This document shows positions 13,201 to 26,700 of a stretch of DNA of 64,000 nt, piece after piece. The position numbers were made by a program, and so were the translations under genes. The stretch lies in the NCBI GenBank assembly GCA_963281255.1, contig OY725506.1:2523001-2587000 (forward strand), read 5' to 3'. The first letter of the stretch is position 1, and each line of letters begins with the position of its first letter. Below the pieces are notes generated by a model, which was not told the origin of the DNA, did no database searches, and worked only from the letters and a program-made list of their open reading frames with translations. This stretch comes from Aphrocallistes beatrix. Lineage: Eukaryota > Porifera > Hexactinellida > Sceptrulophora > Aphrocallistidae.

Positions 13201-13685
13201 TTCTACAAATTCTTAATTCAAACACTAACTCACTGAAAGGTTTGGAATTAAATTCTATACAGTATATCGGACTAAACAATTGGAGTGAACTTCTGTCTTC
13301 TCTTCTAACCTGCACGAATTTAGTATATATTCAGCTATGTTTCATCAGTCCACAAGATGATGACGTCACACTCTGGGGTAGAGTAATGACTACACTCAGA
13401 TGCTTAGTTTATTTGTATATGTTGCTTGTACCACTATCTGATTCTGCTCTGTCATCTCTATGTGCAGGATTCATACATCATCGTAACATCAGATGTATAG
13501 TACTACGGAGGTGTGAGCTGAATGCTAACTCTTGCAATATTCTCACACAACTCATACCTACTGTAACACTATTGAAGAAACTTGACATTAGTTTTAATGG
13601 ACTCTCTAAACTAACTCCAGATACTACAAATCTTCTAAGACAGACAGCTGAACTTTATTCTATAACTCTTGAATGTAGTCTTTAA
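10236..13685 (+). CDS. NLR-type receptor: DED-like/NACHT/LRR, 1,149 aa, single exon
   Basis: This is a probable intracellular sensor of the NLR (STAND ATPase) class. Residues 10-85 look like a death-effector-type fold (helical, with the FLYKLRKW motif), and 100-170 may be a second death-fold. The NACHT core is clear: P-loop GNPGCGKS at 307-314, Walker B LLIIMDGLDEF at about 394-404, and the TSRPGA sensor at 432-437. The winged-helix signature FAHLTIQEFIGAF starts at 615, and degenerate leucine-rich repeats fill about 720-1149. All catalytic motifs are intact, so it should be functional. A pyrimidine-rich tract ending in TTTACTTAG lies 13 nt before the ATG, so a 5' UTR intron or upstream exon is possible. 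Which pathway it feeds cannot be told. Expanded NLR sets are known in sponges and cnidarians. Confidence 0.92.
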   Translation: MSEEFSLIQIGDDLNAEQIQKLASLLKIPSGLYENVTKGNEFLYKLRKWGRHDPYIFYQGLNSIGRADLCEIAINVRWLASDHPLEGFEGLEPEELSMKTFVKVFKFEFTREDWFRMGIIIPELDADKTFEDKVKMLMQEGYISKDLNVLIRLMSQIKRNDIGTTFKQYHAVFFNIPEPVFKSKFRKEISLLEKEITTWERSLRIFMELQNKQVKQMLDDDKPTDIESVYVDLTIIEERPRPVDPEDETTYNEIAFLRKIANKEINIRGVDFTNIIKNYSPIKKKWSKENKEWEIIGYLPEIWCLIGNPGCGKSFLCHRTALRFGKGELPQFSFCVSIPCRNHDWHEMEKSRDKIGNIIEGEFIQRWLRLSMPVGPSWTVDLSKHLVESDGHDLLIIMDGLDEFLKEVPFQQTLLFLLLTRKALTQSTIIVTSRPGAYTKISQEHTLNIDRFFQVLGFSPKNRDRYFQIQLPQVEKHNQLKELLHLHDEINQLSLIPVNASLFAALVRGSDNITAHTLTNLYSELIAYLIRRQLNRMGLEHMSAKSLFTLDPNVQECLFTIGELAYLGIYSRELICTKDILLTVDKEEKSCQCLGLAEEHIRKDHLGRIMRVWSFAHLTIQEFIGAFWLFSCSWRDQCLSTRYVVNTEDTFVMFKMNFRFLCGLLSNSARNVLSILYRHLPTLPISMENMPMKYQLKYEYSIYAEEIPMTEYLGWIEFTKTFIVISEILSECNSDSINKSYSIVRQFLPNKIYLYISSTISPNEWKCFLQTLPLLKSIQLIQFDTNYINVSQFRSLLTQLTSCSLSLLAVRLNVIKEDCYSTIRSYSDAIIDSKLRSETKISLELHHCELTDIESDYSSNKFFQIFKNICLYETELSTQSVQELSNQIISTDNLYYNPHSSDSTDYVTILKHLNKATQLNSIFLYNIPEECVKLLQSHLPLLSNLQEIGLNGDVGVPCASLLPHISTLSNLKFLCLHPGYPDTSYKEYFLQILNSNTNSLKGLELNSIQYIGLNNWSELLSSLLTCTNLVYIQLCFISPQDDDVTLWGRVMTTLRCLVYLYMLLVPLSDSALSSLCAGFIHHRNIRCIVLRRCELNANSCNILTQLIPTVTLLKKLDISFNGLSKLTPDTTNLLRQTAELYSITLECSL

Positions 13686-14184
13686 TAACCTGATATCTGA
13701 ATCACCTGATTTAGTTGAGTTGTCTAAATTCTAATTTACCCGTATCTGACATTCCAGATTGATTAGATTGTTGTTATACATATGCATATTGTTGTTTATT
13801 TACTTTAGTTCTTATTAGGATGTTTCTTGTTATGATTTCTCAATTTATATTATTCGTTTTTAAAATGGGATTTACTAACTAGTCTTTAGCCTAGATATTT
13901 GTAGTGAATACTTGTATAGAGTGATTTGAACAAATACTGAATAGGCTTTGTAAAATAAGATGTTATATCATTAAATTGTAGCCTGAGCAATGACTAATTT
14001 TGAACGAATTTCTAACCGATGCAATATCTTTTTGAAATGAATTCAATTTTTGGATGAAAATTAGCATTCAAGCAGGCCATTGTCTGGTTGTGCGAAAGGC
14101 ATCGACATTTTTGAGGTGTGTTTACGCTATGATGCTAGAAGAATTCCTGCACGAAAGTAGTTTAATTAACTAAATTAGATCAAA

Positions 14185-14190
14185 AATAAA
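14185..14190 (+). terminator. Possible polyadenylation signal of the NLR gene
   Basis: An AATAAA hexamer lies about 500 bp after the stop codon, between the convergent NLR and scaffold genes. Position is the only support. Confidence 0.3.
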
Positions 14191-14420
14191 CATAAAATTT
14201 GCAGTCAAACGACTTCCCCACTATTCTTTATGATATACATTTAGTCTAACATACCATTCACAGGAGAATAAATTCCAGGATAGAAGTATAATAATAAATT
14301 GTATTATAATATAGTATAAAATAAAGAATACAAAAGTTGGTAATCGACAATCAATAATAAATAAGATTCAATTCATGGAATTACTAAATAACTGAATAAA
14401 TGAGGTAGATATGAATAGAA

Positions 14421-14781
14421 TTAGAAAGAAGTTTCAGGCTCTAGTACCACTAGCTCCATCACTTTATCATCAGCCTCGAAAGCTCCTTTTATAGTCAGCA
14501 CAGCTTCCTTGTGTGTCAGGTCTTTCAGAATACGTCCGTTCACCTCCAGAATATGCTGTCCCACATGCAGACCTTCTCCAGTTAAGGCAGCGGATCCACC
14601 AGGCATTATCTCACGAATCTTCACTTCTTTCTGTTTCGTGTTGGCACCGCCGTCCACAGCGATACCGAGACGTTTAGCGACCTTTTTGATTTCTACTTTA
14701 ATGATTTCGCCGTAGAGATTAGTAAAGCCATTGTAAGACTTTGCCTTCGATCTGTGTTCGTGAAGTCTCACTTCGTTATAT
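14421..14781 (-). CDS. Scaffold exon 13 (PDZ3 and stop)
   Basis: It encodes PDZ3 with KRLGIAVDGGA in the ligand-binding loop and VGQHILEVNGR after it. It ends in ETSF and a TAA stop. The acceptor is TTGCTTAG. Confidence 0.87.
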
Positions 14782-17700
14782 CTAAGCAAGATATGTATAT
14801 TAAGGTCACTTTCTAATTTTAATTTAGCTTAATTTCTGCAAAAAAAGCATGAGAGAAAAGTTACGAAATCAGGGGATATAGTTGGAAAGCATACTGCTCC
14901 AACCATTTCAAAAGGAGTGCACTCCTTTAATGTTCTGCTTTATACACAGTGGGATAGGAGTTGTATCATTGCGGGTGGGGACAACATATTGAATGTGACT
15001 GACACATTTCTACAAAATAATTTTAATAGTTGTATTTTTCAAGGTGGATTTTAGATAGTATTAATCATATAACAAAAAGGGTGAATGCTATAACATTTTT
15101 GCACGATTCGTTAGTATATTATGTTGTGTGGGAATTTGAGTCAAATCCTCTCCGGGTCTGTGTGTCCACTATACGCGACAGGTTTTTGGGAATAAAATAA
15201 AACCTGGGTGGGCCAAGAGCGAGCAACGGTAAGGAGGGTCTGTGGGGCTTGCCCTCCAGAAAAAAATTATATCTTACACGCTCAAATATCGATCTACAGC
15301 TATTGTTGTCACCTTGATAAAAGGAATTCTCGGACTATAGTGGAATAAAAATGTAATTGGGATATATATATATATCAATTAACATAATTTAGCTAATACT
15401 AAATTTCATCAGTTATTTGGAAACTCCGCTTAATCGGGACCAAAGTGTCCAGATTAAGCGGAGTTACCTGTACCTTCCCTTTTCAATCCATACCTCTTGT
15501 TCTGCTGATTCATATACGTTCTCATTCGTTCCTGTAGTAACTTCTCAGCTTTATCTCGTTCTTCTTCAATGAGACCTTCGCTTGACTTCTTTCCTGACTC
15601 AACTTTTTCGTTCGAAATCTGCACAGAATCGTATGTGAATTTTTTCGTCGGATCTATCAGAGGTATGGACCTCTCTTTCTGTGTGCTAGTGGGAATTGCC
15701 TGAGGCTTTGGTTGTGCTTTTCGCATAGCAACTTGTACTGCCTCTTCACGAGCTAACGTCTCAGCTTCTTGTATCCTGATTGGATCATAATCATCTTGTC
15801 CATGCAATGGAGAATCTAATGAGATGTTGAAATGCAGTGAAATACGTATAGTGACGTAGGATCAGGAATACAATACAATTCCTATAATCTTACACACTTA
15901 GTATTTTAATAAGTGAATCTTTTAAAGAATTAAGATTTAATTGAGTCTATCATAGCCTACTGTATAAGGCCTCACAGTAACTTGCGGATTTGGGACTAGG
16001 GATGCGGAGGAAGACCGTTGAACTAATACATGAGCTGCCTTAAATCATTTACTAAGTACAATAGAGCTTAGGAATGTATTATCAGCATATATAAATATGG
16101 TGTCAAAGTACCATATCCGTTGTTAAAAATTTTGATTAGTCACCATATGGTTGCGCAATAGGTTATATTTGTGACAAATTTGGTGATTTTCAGAGGCCGT
16201 TTAGGGGCACTTCTAAGTGTTTTTATTGTAAAACTTTTCGCATAGAACTGAGATGTGAATGGGTGAACACGAAAAATTTGGAATTTTTCCATGGAATGTT
16301 CGTACATTCCAGTGTTGCTATGGAAACGTGTTTGGTCAGTTGGCGTAATATCTTGAAAACTGCAATCGCTACACATTCAAATGTAATTCCATTTGATAGC
16401 GAATATAGTACTACTTCCTATTAAGTGATAATATAATTTCGACCTCTAAATTCAATAGTTTATGAGATATTCGACAAATTATAAAATGTGACCAATATGG
16501 TACATTGTCGAATATCTCATAAACTATTGAATTTAGAGGTCGAAATTATACTATCGCTTAATAGGAAGTAGTATATTCGCTATCAAATGGAATTACATTT
16601 GAATGTGTAGCCATTGCAGTTTTCAAGATATTACGCCAGCGGACCAAAACACGTTTCCATAGCAACACTGGAATGTACTAACATTCCATGAAAAAAATCC
16701 AATTTTTTTGTATTAACCCATTCACATCTCAGTTCTATGCGAAAAAATTTACAATAAAAACACTTAGAAGTGCCCCTAAACGGCCTCTGAAAATCACCAA
16801 ATTTGTCACAAATAAAACCTATTTCGCAACCATATGGTGGCTAATCAAAATTTTAACAACGGGTATGGGTACTTTGACACCATATTTATATATGCTGATA
16901 ATACATTCCTAAGCTCTATTGTGCTTTGTAAATGATTTAAGGCAGCTCATGTATTAGTTCAACGGTCTCCTCCGCATCCCTAGTCCCAAAATCGCAATTT
17001 ACTGTGAGACCTTATATACAGTAGGCTATGAGTCTATCTATTCAGAATTTCACAATATTTCTACTAAAAGTTGACCAATAGTGAATTATAACTCTGTAAA
17101 GTAGTTAAATCCTATCTAATCCAAACCTTCGACAATAGTTCTCTCATCTCTCAATTCAACCTCCACTTCATCCCTTACTGGCATATCCTGCTGTTCTAAC
17201 TCAACAGTAACCTCTCTAGCAGCCTCTGCCTTTGCTTCTCTCTCTGCTTCAATCAACAAGCGTTCTCTTCGTCTCCGTTCTGCATCGACTTGACGTTTAC
17301 GCAACTGTTCTTTCTCAACGCGTGCTTTACTCTCGGCCTCTTTCTTAGCATTTTCGTAGGCAATGCGTTTGATGCGTTCCTTTTCTTGCTTAAACATTCG
17401 CTCTTCAGCTTGCTTCCTGGCCTATACAGATGTTCCTTTATCAATTATCTACAATCTCGATTAATAGTGCGTATATATGGACTGTTCGGGACAATGTTTG
17501 TCATCTTAAGTCACAGTTGTATTCAGATCGACTTTCCAGAACCCGATTCGACCCGAATTTATTCGTATTCGTAGGCTTAATTAAATACGTATAACAATTA
17601 TCGATAAATTACACACTACATACAGGTTTAAGCGCGTTTTTGGAGCCCCATTCTTAAAACGCTAGGTTTTAGGGCTAGCGGGGCCATAGCCTACTTAATA

Positions 17701-20700
17701 TACGGCCCAGTATGTTACCGAGAATGTATGAAAACTAGGCCAGTTTTATTAACACAGTCAAAATTTAATTATACCGATAAATCAAAAACCGTATACGATG
17801 GACCTTTAAATGTATTATTATCATATACAAACATTATATCAGAGTATCCAATTCAGCTGTCAAAAATTCGATATGTTATCATGTGATTGCGGAATAGGCC
17901 CTTTTTAGAGCGCAAAATGCTGTTGTTCTAGCTCATTTAAAACATCGTTATCTGCATTTTTAATGCTTGATTTTTTTTAATAGAGCAACACAGGAATGCC
18001 TTAATCCAAAAGATCTGAAAATCTTAATTGAAATGTCTATACATTCATCAGTTGCTATGGAAACAAAAAATTGAATGTTTAAGCCATATCTCAAAATGTA
18101 TAGATCGTAGACACTAGGAAAATCCGCAAACTATCACTTCCTATATGATAATAATATTGTTCCCGTGTCTATTTTCAATATTTTCCGAGTTATCTAGGAT
18201 TTTATCACGATCTATAAAGAAGTAAAAAGATGTGACATAATCCTCGATAACTCAGAAAATAGACACGGGAACAGTGTTATTATCATATAGGAAGTGATGG
18301 TTTGCGGATTGAATGGTATAATTCCTTAGTGTCTACGAGCTATACATTTTGAGATAAACATTCAATTTTTTGTTTCCATAGTAACTGAGGAATGGATAGA
18401 CATTCTAATTAAGATTTTCAAATTTTTTGGATTAAGGCCTTCCTATTATTGTTCAATAAAAATCAAGCATTAAAAATGCAAATAACGATGTTTTAAATGA
18501 GCTAGAACAACAGCATTTTCGCTCTAAAAATAGCCTATTGCGCAATCACATGATGACATATTGAATTTTTGACAGCTGAATTGGATACTCTGATATAATG
18601 TTTGTATATGGTAATAATACATTCAAAGGTCCATCGTATACGGTTTTTGATTTATCGGTCTAATTAAATTTTGACTTCTAGTTATCATGCCGCCACTTGG
18701 TGACATACACGGCCGTATATTAAGTAGGCCATGACGGACTCAAAGTTCCTAGATATAGGGTCGAGGGGGGGATAGCTTTTGGTCTTCCTAGTCCCAAAAG
18801 CTCAGAATCGAGCTAGGAGGTTTTGCGAGTTATGATGTTTTGAAGTTCAAACCCCACACGGAAAATTCATGAGATTTAAATTTAAAACATTAGAACTCTT
18901 CAAAACGGCCTCCTATCTCGATTCAGCATCAAGATAACATAGAAACTCGCGGAGTTATGCTTCCACAAAGGATCGGTAGAAATTTTGTAAAACAACTCTA
19001 TTGCAAGATGTTGCCCAATGTTTTCATGACTTCCTTCAAATGATTGTTTGGATTGATCCCGAATCGCTATTTATCTTTTTCATACATACAAACAAGTGTG
19101 CTCCACGGGAATGTGGATTTAAAGACAGCCATTGTCAATGATAATTGTTTGGAAAAACTGCCAGTCACTGACATCCCATTTTGGAATAGCCGAGAAATTT
19201 GTGTAGCTCAATTTCACTTAACGGATTTAAAACTGTATTTTCGCCTAAGTTGGATCATAATTCCAGTTTTAATATTAGTAGGATTGCGCAGGCGCACGAT
19301 GCAGACACGAGGTATTCTTCAGCCTTCGAGTCTAACCTGAGCTTCTGCCTCTATCTTTCTTTTCTCTTCATCCAGCTTCTTCTTAGCTTGTCTCTCTGCT
19401 TGTCGTTTGGCTTGCTCCACAGCTTCCTGTTTAACAAGTTCTAGTTCTTCCTGATGACGCTTCCTAGCTGCATCTAAACCCTCATTAGCTTCCTGCTCCC
19501 TATTTAAAAAAAAGGTAAAAATAATTGTAAATTTGAAGTGATATTTGTCGATTAGGTCCATAAAGAAAATTGTAATAATCAAGTGGCCAATAAATGTTAG
19601 TTAGTTGACAGGTCAGTGTTAAAATATGATAATACACTTATCAAAACAGGAATTGATGAATTTTAAGAAATTGATGATGCACGTCTAACCTATAAAATAT
19701 TTTTGTTAAATTTAATAGAAATTGGTCGGTTGTACCCCACAGGATCATAGGTACGGGCGTAGGCTAAAATCAATCACGTAATTGAATTTCCCTATATTAT
19801 AGCCTACTGCATAAGGCCTCAAAGTAAAGTGAATATTTTGGAGTAGGGATGCGGCAGAAGATGGTTGAATTAATACATGAGATGCCTTAAATCATTAACC
19901 ACGCACAATAGAGCTTAGGAATGTATTACAAGCATAAATAAATATGATGTCAAAGTACTCATATCCATTGTTAAAATTTAGATTAGTCAACATATGATTG
20001 CGCAATAGGTTATATTTGTGACAAATTTAGTGATTTTCAGAGCGGTTTAAGGGCACGTCTAAGTGTTTTTATTATAAAATTTTAGCATAGAACTGAAATT
20101 TGAATGGGCTAATACAAAAGACTAGGAAATTTTTCATGGAATGTTGCTAAGGAAAAGTGTTTTGGTCAGTTGGGAGCATATCTTGAAACCACATGTGCTA
20201 GACATCCAAATTTATTATATTTGATAGCGAATATACTACTTCCTATTAAGCGATAATATAATTTTGACCTCTAAATTCAATAGTTTACGAGATATTTGAC
20301 AATTTAAACGGCCTCTGAAAATCACTAAATTTGTCACAAATATAACCTAGTGCGCAACCACATGGTGACTAATCTAAATTGTATGGGTACTTTGACACCA
20401 TATTTATATATGCTGGTAATACATTCCTAAGATCTATTGTGCTTTGTGAATGATTTAAGGCAGCTCATGTATTAGTTCAACCATCTTCTACCGCATCCTT
20501 AGTCCGAAATCCGCAAGTTACTGTGAGGCCTTATATACAGGATGACCCATAAGTTCTGTTACAAGCTTCATTAGGTATAAAATTTCTTATACTCAAACGA
20601 TCTTAGTTATTATGGTCCTTAGAGATTGTAATTCGAATATCCTTAATGATTTTAAAAAATTTTTCGATTCTATGACTTAGAAATGTGTTTTGTATGGTGA

Positions 20701-23700
20701 GTTTTGAGAAAAAAAAATGTGTCCTGGACCGCAGCGAAAATCGTGAATCAGGCCCCACTGCTTTTCAAGTTATCTTCCCAGAGTCTTCAAATTCTAGGAA
20801 AAATTAGCTCACACATTTCCCTCGCGAACTCTAAATTTGTAGAGATATAAGATGTTCAGATCAGTGCATTTTGAAGACCATTTGGATCATATTTTTCTGT
20901 GATGTGAAAAAAAGTGCCATTTTGGGGAATTTTGCAAAATGTACCTAATTTGAACTGCGACTGAATAACTTTTTCTCGTTTCTGATAACGAATTCAGTGG
21001 ATTTATGAAATCTTTTTATGGCGAAGAAAGGTACCTGGTGCTAAATCGTCATGGGACATCGATTATGAAGACATTTTTTACAGAAGCAGTGGGGCCTGAT
21101 TCACGATTTTCGCTGCGGTCCAGGACACATTTTTTTTCTCTCAAAACTCACCATACAAAACACATTTCTAAGTCATAGAATCGAAAAATCTTTTAAAATC
21201 ATTGAGGATATTCGAATTACAATCTCTAAGGACCATAATAACTAAGATCGTTTGAGTACAAGAAATTTTATACCTAATGAAGCTTGTAACAGAACTTATG
21301 GGTCACCCTGTATAGTAGGCTATGGCTATGGTTATATCTATAAACAGGGTTGAGTCAATTCATTTGAGTTGAAAGATTCTATAAACTACATTTGATTGAT
21401 ATCGTCCTTCGCTTTTGGTTAAGATCGCTGACAAAGTGTTCAAAGGGACCTATTTAGAATTACTTTTGTTCATTCTCTTCTGTTATCCTTCTTAGTAATA
21501 TTTTATTTTCTTCTTCAAACTTCTGCTTCATCTCTAATTTGACTTTTCGCTCTACATCTCGTTTAGTCTTATCAACCATATCTTGATGTGAATCTTCTTC
21601 TCTTTGTCGTTTAGATATTATTTCATCTAGCTTTTTCCTATTTTTCTCACGCTCTTCACTCAAAATTTGTTCTTCTGTGTAAATAAATTCTTCTTCAACT
21701 TCCCTGCGAACCTAAATAAATAAAGAATTAATTTTGAATATTCTCATATATCTGTTTACAAAAAGATCTTTCGATCTTGGATTGAAAGATCCTAATGCCC
21801 TATTAAGGAGGTATATACGGTATTTACAAACCCTGTCTTCAGTTTCTTCTTTAACTCGATCCAATTCATCTTCCAACCTCAGTTGATCGTCCCTTTCCTT
21901 TTTGAGTTCATCTTCAATTTGTCCTTGTTGCCTTTGCAGGGCAATTTCATGTTCCTCTCTCAATCTAGTTTAATACTATAATGTATGTATCTATGTATCT
22001 ACGTATGTAAATTATTGGGGTGAGGCATTTATCGCATTTTCCGACCCTTGCAATGTCTATGTGTGCACTATTTCGGTCTGTGACCGATATTTCTTTACCT
22101 CTGTTCTGTTTCCTTTCGCACACGTTCTTCTGTTTCGCGAATTAACCTCTCTCTTTTGGCAAGTTCTTCAGCTTCCCTCTTAGCTCTATTGATGCTATCA
22201 CTCGACTTCAATCCAGGTCTCTTGATAGGCTTACGCATGATGTCATCATCATCATCGTAATACAAATCTTCATTGTCTCCTAAATACCTAATTTGAATGG
22301 TTCAAAATGACTACAATGTTACTTTTATTCAGGAGCGTAGGAAGAGGGGGGACAAGGGGGCAGGGGGGCAATGCGGGGAAAATATTGTAATGGCCAATAA
22401 TTACCTGCGTCTGGAAGTCATCGTGTCAGCGATATCATCCGGCAGAGATCTGGATATCGACGTCTCAGGTAGAGCAGCAAGCATATCTTGATCGAATTCA
22501 GAATACGGAGATGAGAAACTAGCTTCCAACGGAGCAGGGATAAAATCAAATTGGGTGTTATCATGGTAGTATTCATCCTCTACACTCTGACTCATCTCGA
22601 ATTGCATCTGATTGCGTATTTTGTCATGATGTCTATGGATGAGATTAAGAGGAATTATTAATGAAAAATAGCATACATAATAGAGACTGTATATTTTGAT
22701 CAGAAATGTGGAATTTCAATACAAATTAATACAAATTCCACATATCTGATCAAAATTCTACATTGGTTTCTGACCAAAATTATACATATTTTCTGATCAT
22801 AATATACAGTCTCGACCCATAGTGTACTGCAAACTCCTACCCACCTTTTAGAACTTGGAACATATTATATAACATATGACCATAGAGCCAATATAAAAGT
22901 ATTGTGGAAGCACACTAAAAATTTAAATTAGTTAGCTATATAGCAAAAATGAACACAAAGGGTTCGCTAAGTGAGCAGTGCAACAAAAGAGAAAAAGATT
23001 AAATCCAACCTGTCAAAAGAATCCATATCTTTTGGATAGATAACTTGCCGAATATCACTCAACAGAACCAACTTGTCTTGACTGTCCAAAATGTCAAGAA
23101 TGTCTCGCATGAATACATCCACAGCCATTCCATGTCCATGATACTCATTCAGGTAGTACATGATGGTGTTTGCTTCTCTTTCTGTGAGCAGACTTTTGGC
23201 TCTAGACAATGAAATATAATAATATACTAGGGATTTTTAGACAAATTAAGACGTAAATCCGAGATATATCTTTACTATTAAAACTCGATTAATGTTTGTG
23301 TATGTATGTGTGTATACGTATATATCTCTCTGTAACGAATTGATTGAAGAAACTGCCAGGCACAGAAACGTCATCATTACGCAACAAAATGTAAAAATTG
23401 ACAAATTTGGTGATTTTTCGTGCGATATCGATTATAACGGTAGGACAGACATATTTAGGGATGTGACAGACATATTTAGGCTGGCGGACACAAAGTGTCC
23501 GCCAGCCGCGCAGCGCAAGCAAGCGAAGCGCGCTTGTTTAACTAATTCCACCAGGGATATGCAAGGAATGTGCTGGTGTCAATACAGCTTTAAACATTCA
23601 GGGCGGGAAAACTGAAAATGTGGAATCCGTACTATAAATATGCAAAAAATCGCTGTGAGCTCAATGGGGTCCAGGAATTTTCTCCTTCGAGGTTGACTTT

Positions 23701-26700
23701 TTTTTCATAATATGCCCAGATTCTTATAAGTTAGCATTAACGTTATAGCCAATCTGTGTAATCAGTCATTTCACCAAATGCCTTAATATTTTAGGTGTTT
23801 CATGTAATGACTGATTAAACAGATTGATTTAACGTATACAAACTTTAGGGCATTAAAAAAACTCACTTTTTTCTAGTAAGAGTTCGCTCTCGTTGCTTCC
23901 TAATTTTAATTGATGATGTTGAATTGCTCGAAAAGTTCTATCGCTACTGGAAATGATGGTTCACCAATTCTCTATTTTTCTATTATATTCTATATTAAGC
24001 ATATTGGGACTTAAAAGCCGTCCTGTTCTGGTCTCAAATCTTTGGTACAGAGCTTTTTTTTTATTTGATAGGACGCTGCTATTATACTACATAAGAAATT
24101 TCGTAACATTCTGAGTCTTATTTTTCGAAATATGACATAAAATATTATTATATGATGATATGATGATTCTATTAAGATATTCCATAATTCATATCTCGAA
24201 AAATATGACCCAGAATGATCTGAAATTTCTTAAGTAGCATAATAGCAGCGTACTTTTTAATAAAATAAGTTCGGTACCCAAGATTTGAGACTAGAACAGG
24301 ATAGCCTTTAGGGCTCAACTTCATTAATATAGTACAGTATAATACAATAGAAAAATGGAGAACTGTTGAATAGTTATTTACATTAACGATAGAACGCTGG
24401 AAATTTTTGAGTAATGCAACGCCATCAAATAAAATCATAAAAACAATGAGAGCGAACTCCTAATACAAAAAAGTGTTTTTTTACTCTAAAATGCATACTC
24501 ATTCAACAAATGACAAAACGAATGCAATATTTTATAACACTCTATAAAGTCATAAAAGTGGGGCATATATGCCCCTGGAATTTACACCCATACCCTTACC
24601 TATGCTCAATCATCTGTTTACCAGTGGTCGCCTGTTGTTTCTGATGCATTAACTGTGTTCCGTAGCCGTGAATGAATTTCTTCGCTCGTGGAGAGCTAAG
24701 TGATTGGGTTGCCGATGGAACATTTAAATTAGAACGCTGTCGGATGCGATGCCATTCGGTAGGACCGGTTTGTGAGGTGATAGAGACCGGTATTTTGCCG
24801 ACATGCTTCAATGTTATAAGCATCACGTGATGTGATTTCAGAATGGAAATAGCATCTCTATGGGAAATGTTGGTGAAATCTACTCCGTTTACATCTATTA
24901 TGAGATCACCAGGAAGGAGGCCGACATATTCAGCTGTTGAGTTGGGTTCTACTTCCACGATGAATAAACCTAGAAAGAAATAATAATACTGAATAAAGTA
25001 TTAAGGGACAATTATAACCAGAGGCGTAGCCATCCCAATTTTTAGGTTGCGGCACCCAATGCTAATTTGTGAAATTATAGTGGGCAAAGCTTTTGAGGTT
25101 GGGGCCTAGGCCCCATGTGAAGCACCTAGGCTACGCCTCTGCTTATAAACATTGGCTGCGTTGGGTCGCACCCTTGCCAGATGCTTGCCGCACCCTTTCT
25201 GCCCCCTTAGAGCCATTCCCAAAGGATTTCTGTGGGAAATCCCAAGAAACGCACACGGAATTTCACAGGAAATCCCACAGAATCCTACAGGAAATCCCAC
25301 AGAAACAGACACGGAATCTCACAGAATCCCCCTGAAACTCGCAGGAACTCACACGGAATCCCATAGGTAATCCCACAGATGCTAACAGAATCCCACATGT
25401 GGGAATTCCCATTCCCATTCCCATTCCAAATGGGAATTTGTGGGTTTTCACATGGGAATTCCCAGATTCCCATTCCCAAGGCGACCCTGCTTACAGCAAG
25501 TCCAGTACCATATCTGATTATAGCGCTTTGTTATTACTCCATGTTATAAATGTTCGCTCATCATAGATGAGGTCATTATTACTCTTTGCATTTAATTTAT
25601 GTCTCCATTGTTTGGGGCAGGCCAACTCAAAATGTGACCTGCAATGCATCAAAATCCCTCAACCTTTGTCCATACTTTCTAAAACTATCCCATTTTCACA
25701 ATTTCCGATGACCTTGTAAATGCTATTTATGGAAAGATGCTCCATACTCAAACCTAGTTCATGCTCTAGTCCACCTCTGATAGAAAAACCGAGATCTTCA
25801 CTCTGTCTCGTTTCCAGTCGAACCTTCCTGACATCAGAATCCTGTAGCAACAGTTCCTTATCCAGGACAGAGTTAGGTGGTGGATGTGTCGGTTGTCCAC
25901 TTACTGGATCAATCCAATGGTAACGAGACTGTCCGTGTTTGGCTACAGGGAATCGCTGTGAATTGAGTATAACGAGACGAAGACGTTGAGATTTACGGAG
26001 ATTCTGAACTGCACGAGAGTGAGAAATGCCTTCAAAGCTGACTCCATTCACCTGAATATACAACAAGAATGAATTGGTAAACTAATAAGCCTATACAGTA
26101 GAACTAGGTTAGTACGTACTAGGGTTATGACGTAGTTCAGCTTAGTACGTACTCATTTCTCTGAACCAAAATTAATTTATTATATAGATTCCCATCAGGG
26201 TATTATACAGCCTTCCAGAGATACGCTCCTAATCTAAAATTTTTAAATTTTCATACGCCTAAATCGCTAAATGACATTGTAATATTGGGTTAATTGGGTA
26301 TTTTTCTGAATTTTTACGCTCCTAAACACTTTGCAGCTTAAAATCATACGCCTAAAGGAGCGTCTCGCGCTCCTAGATAATTCCTTGATTCCCATGTGTA
26401 TATCAATTCGGTTAGTACGTACTATTTTCCGATTGCCAGAGGGGTACGTCTTATCCGAGTTCTACTGTATATCATCTCTACACATTTTCTGAAAAGAAAA
26501 CTATGAATATCCCAAGAACCCAGGATAATATGATAATATCAAATATCGCCTCATAGCTTAGTTCAGGAGTATTCAACCTTTTTGACTGTGGATCCCATAT
26601 ATCAATTTCCTATATTCTGTGGACCCCTTCCTATTAACCTTAATACAAAATTTCGAATCCTGTGGACCCCCTGATATCTTCTGTGGACCACTCCATGGAC

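Noticed and set aside
15468-15493. Donors GTACAG at 15473 and GTAACT at 15467 for scaffold exon 12
   Set aside because: Both leave one base, giving an early stop in exon 13. The GTATGG donor after 15494 leaves two bases and keeps PDZ3 in frame.
25093-25479. Several overlapping open frames on both strands
   Set aside because: They fall in a degenerate minisatellite; stop codons are rare because the repeat lacks them. No domain and no splice context.
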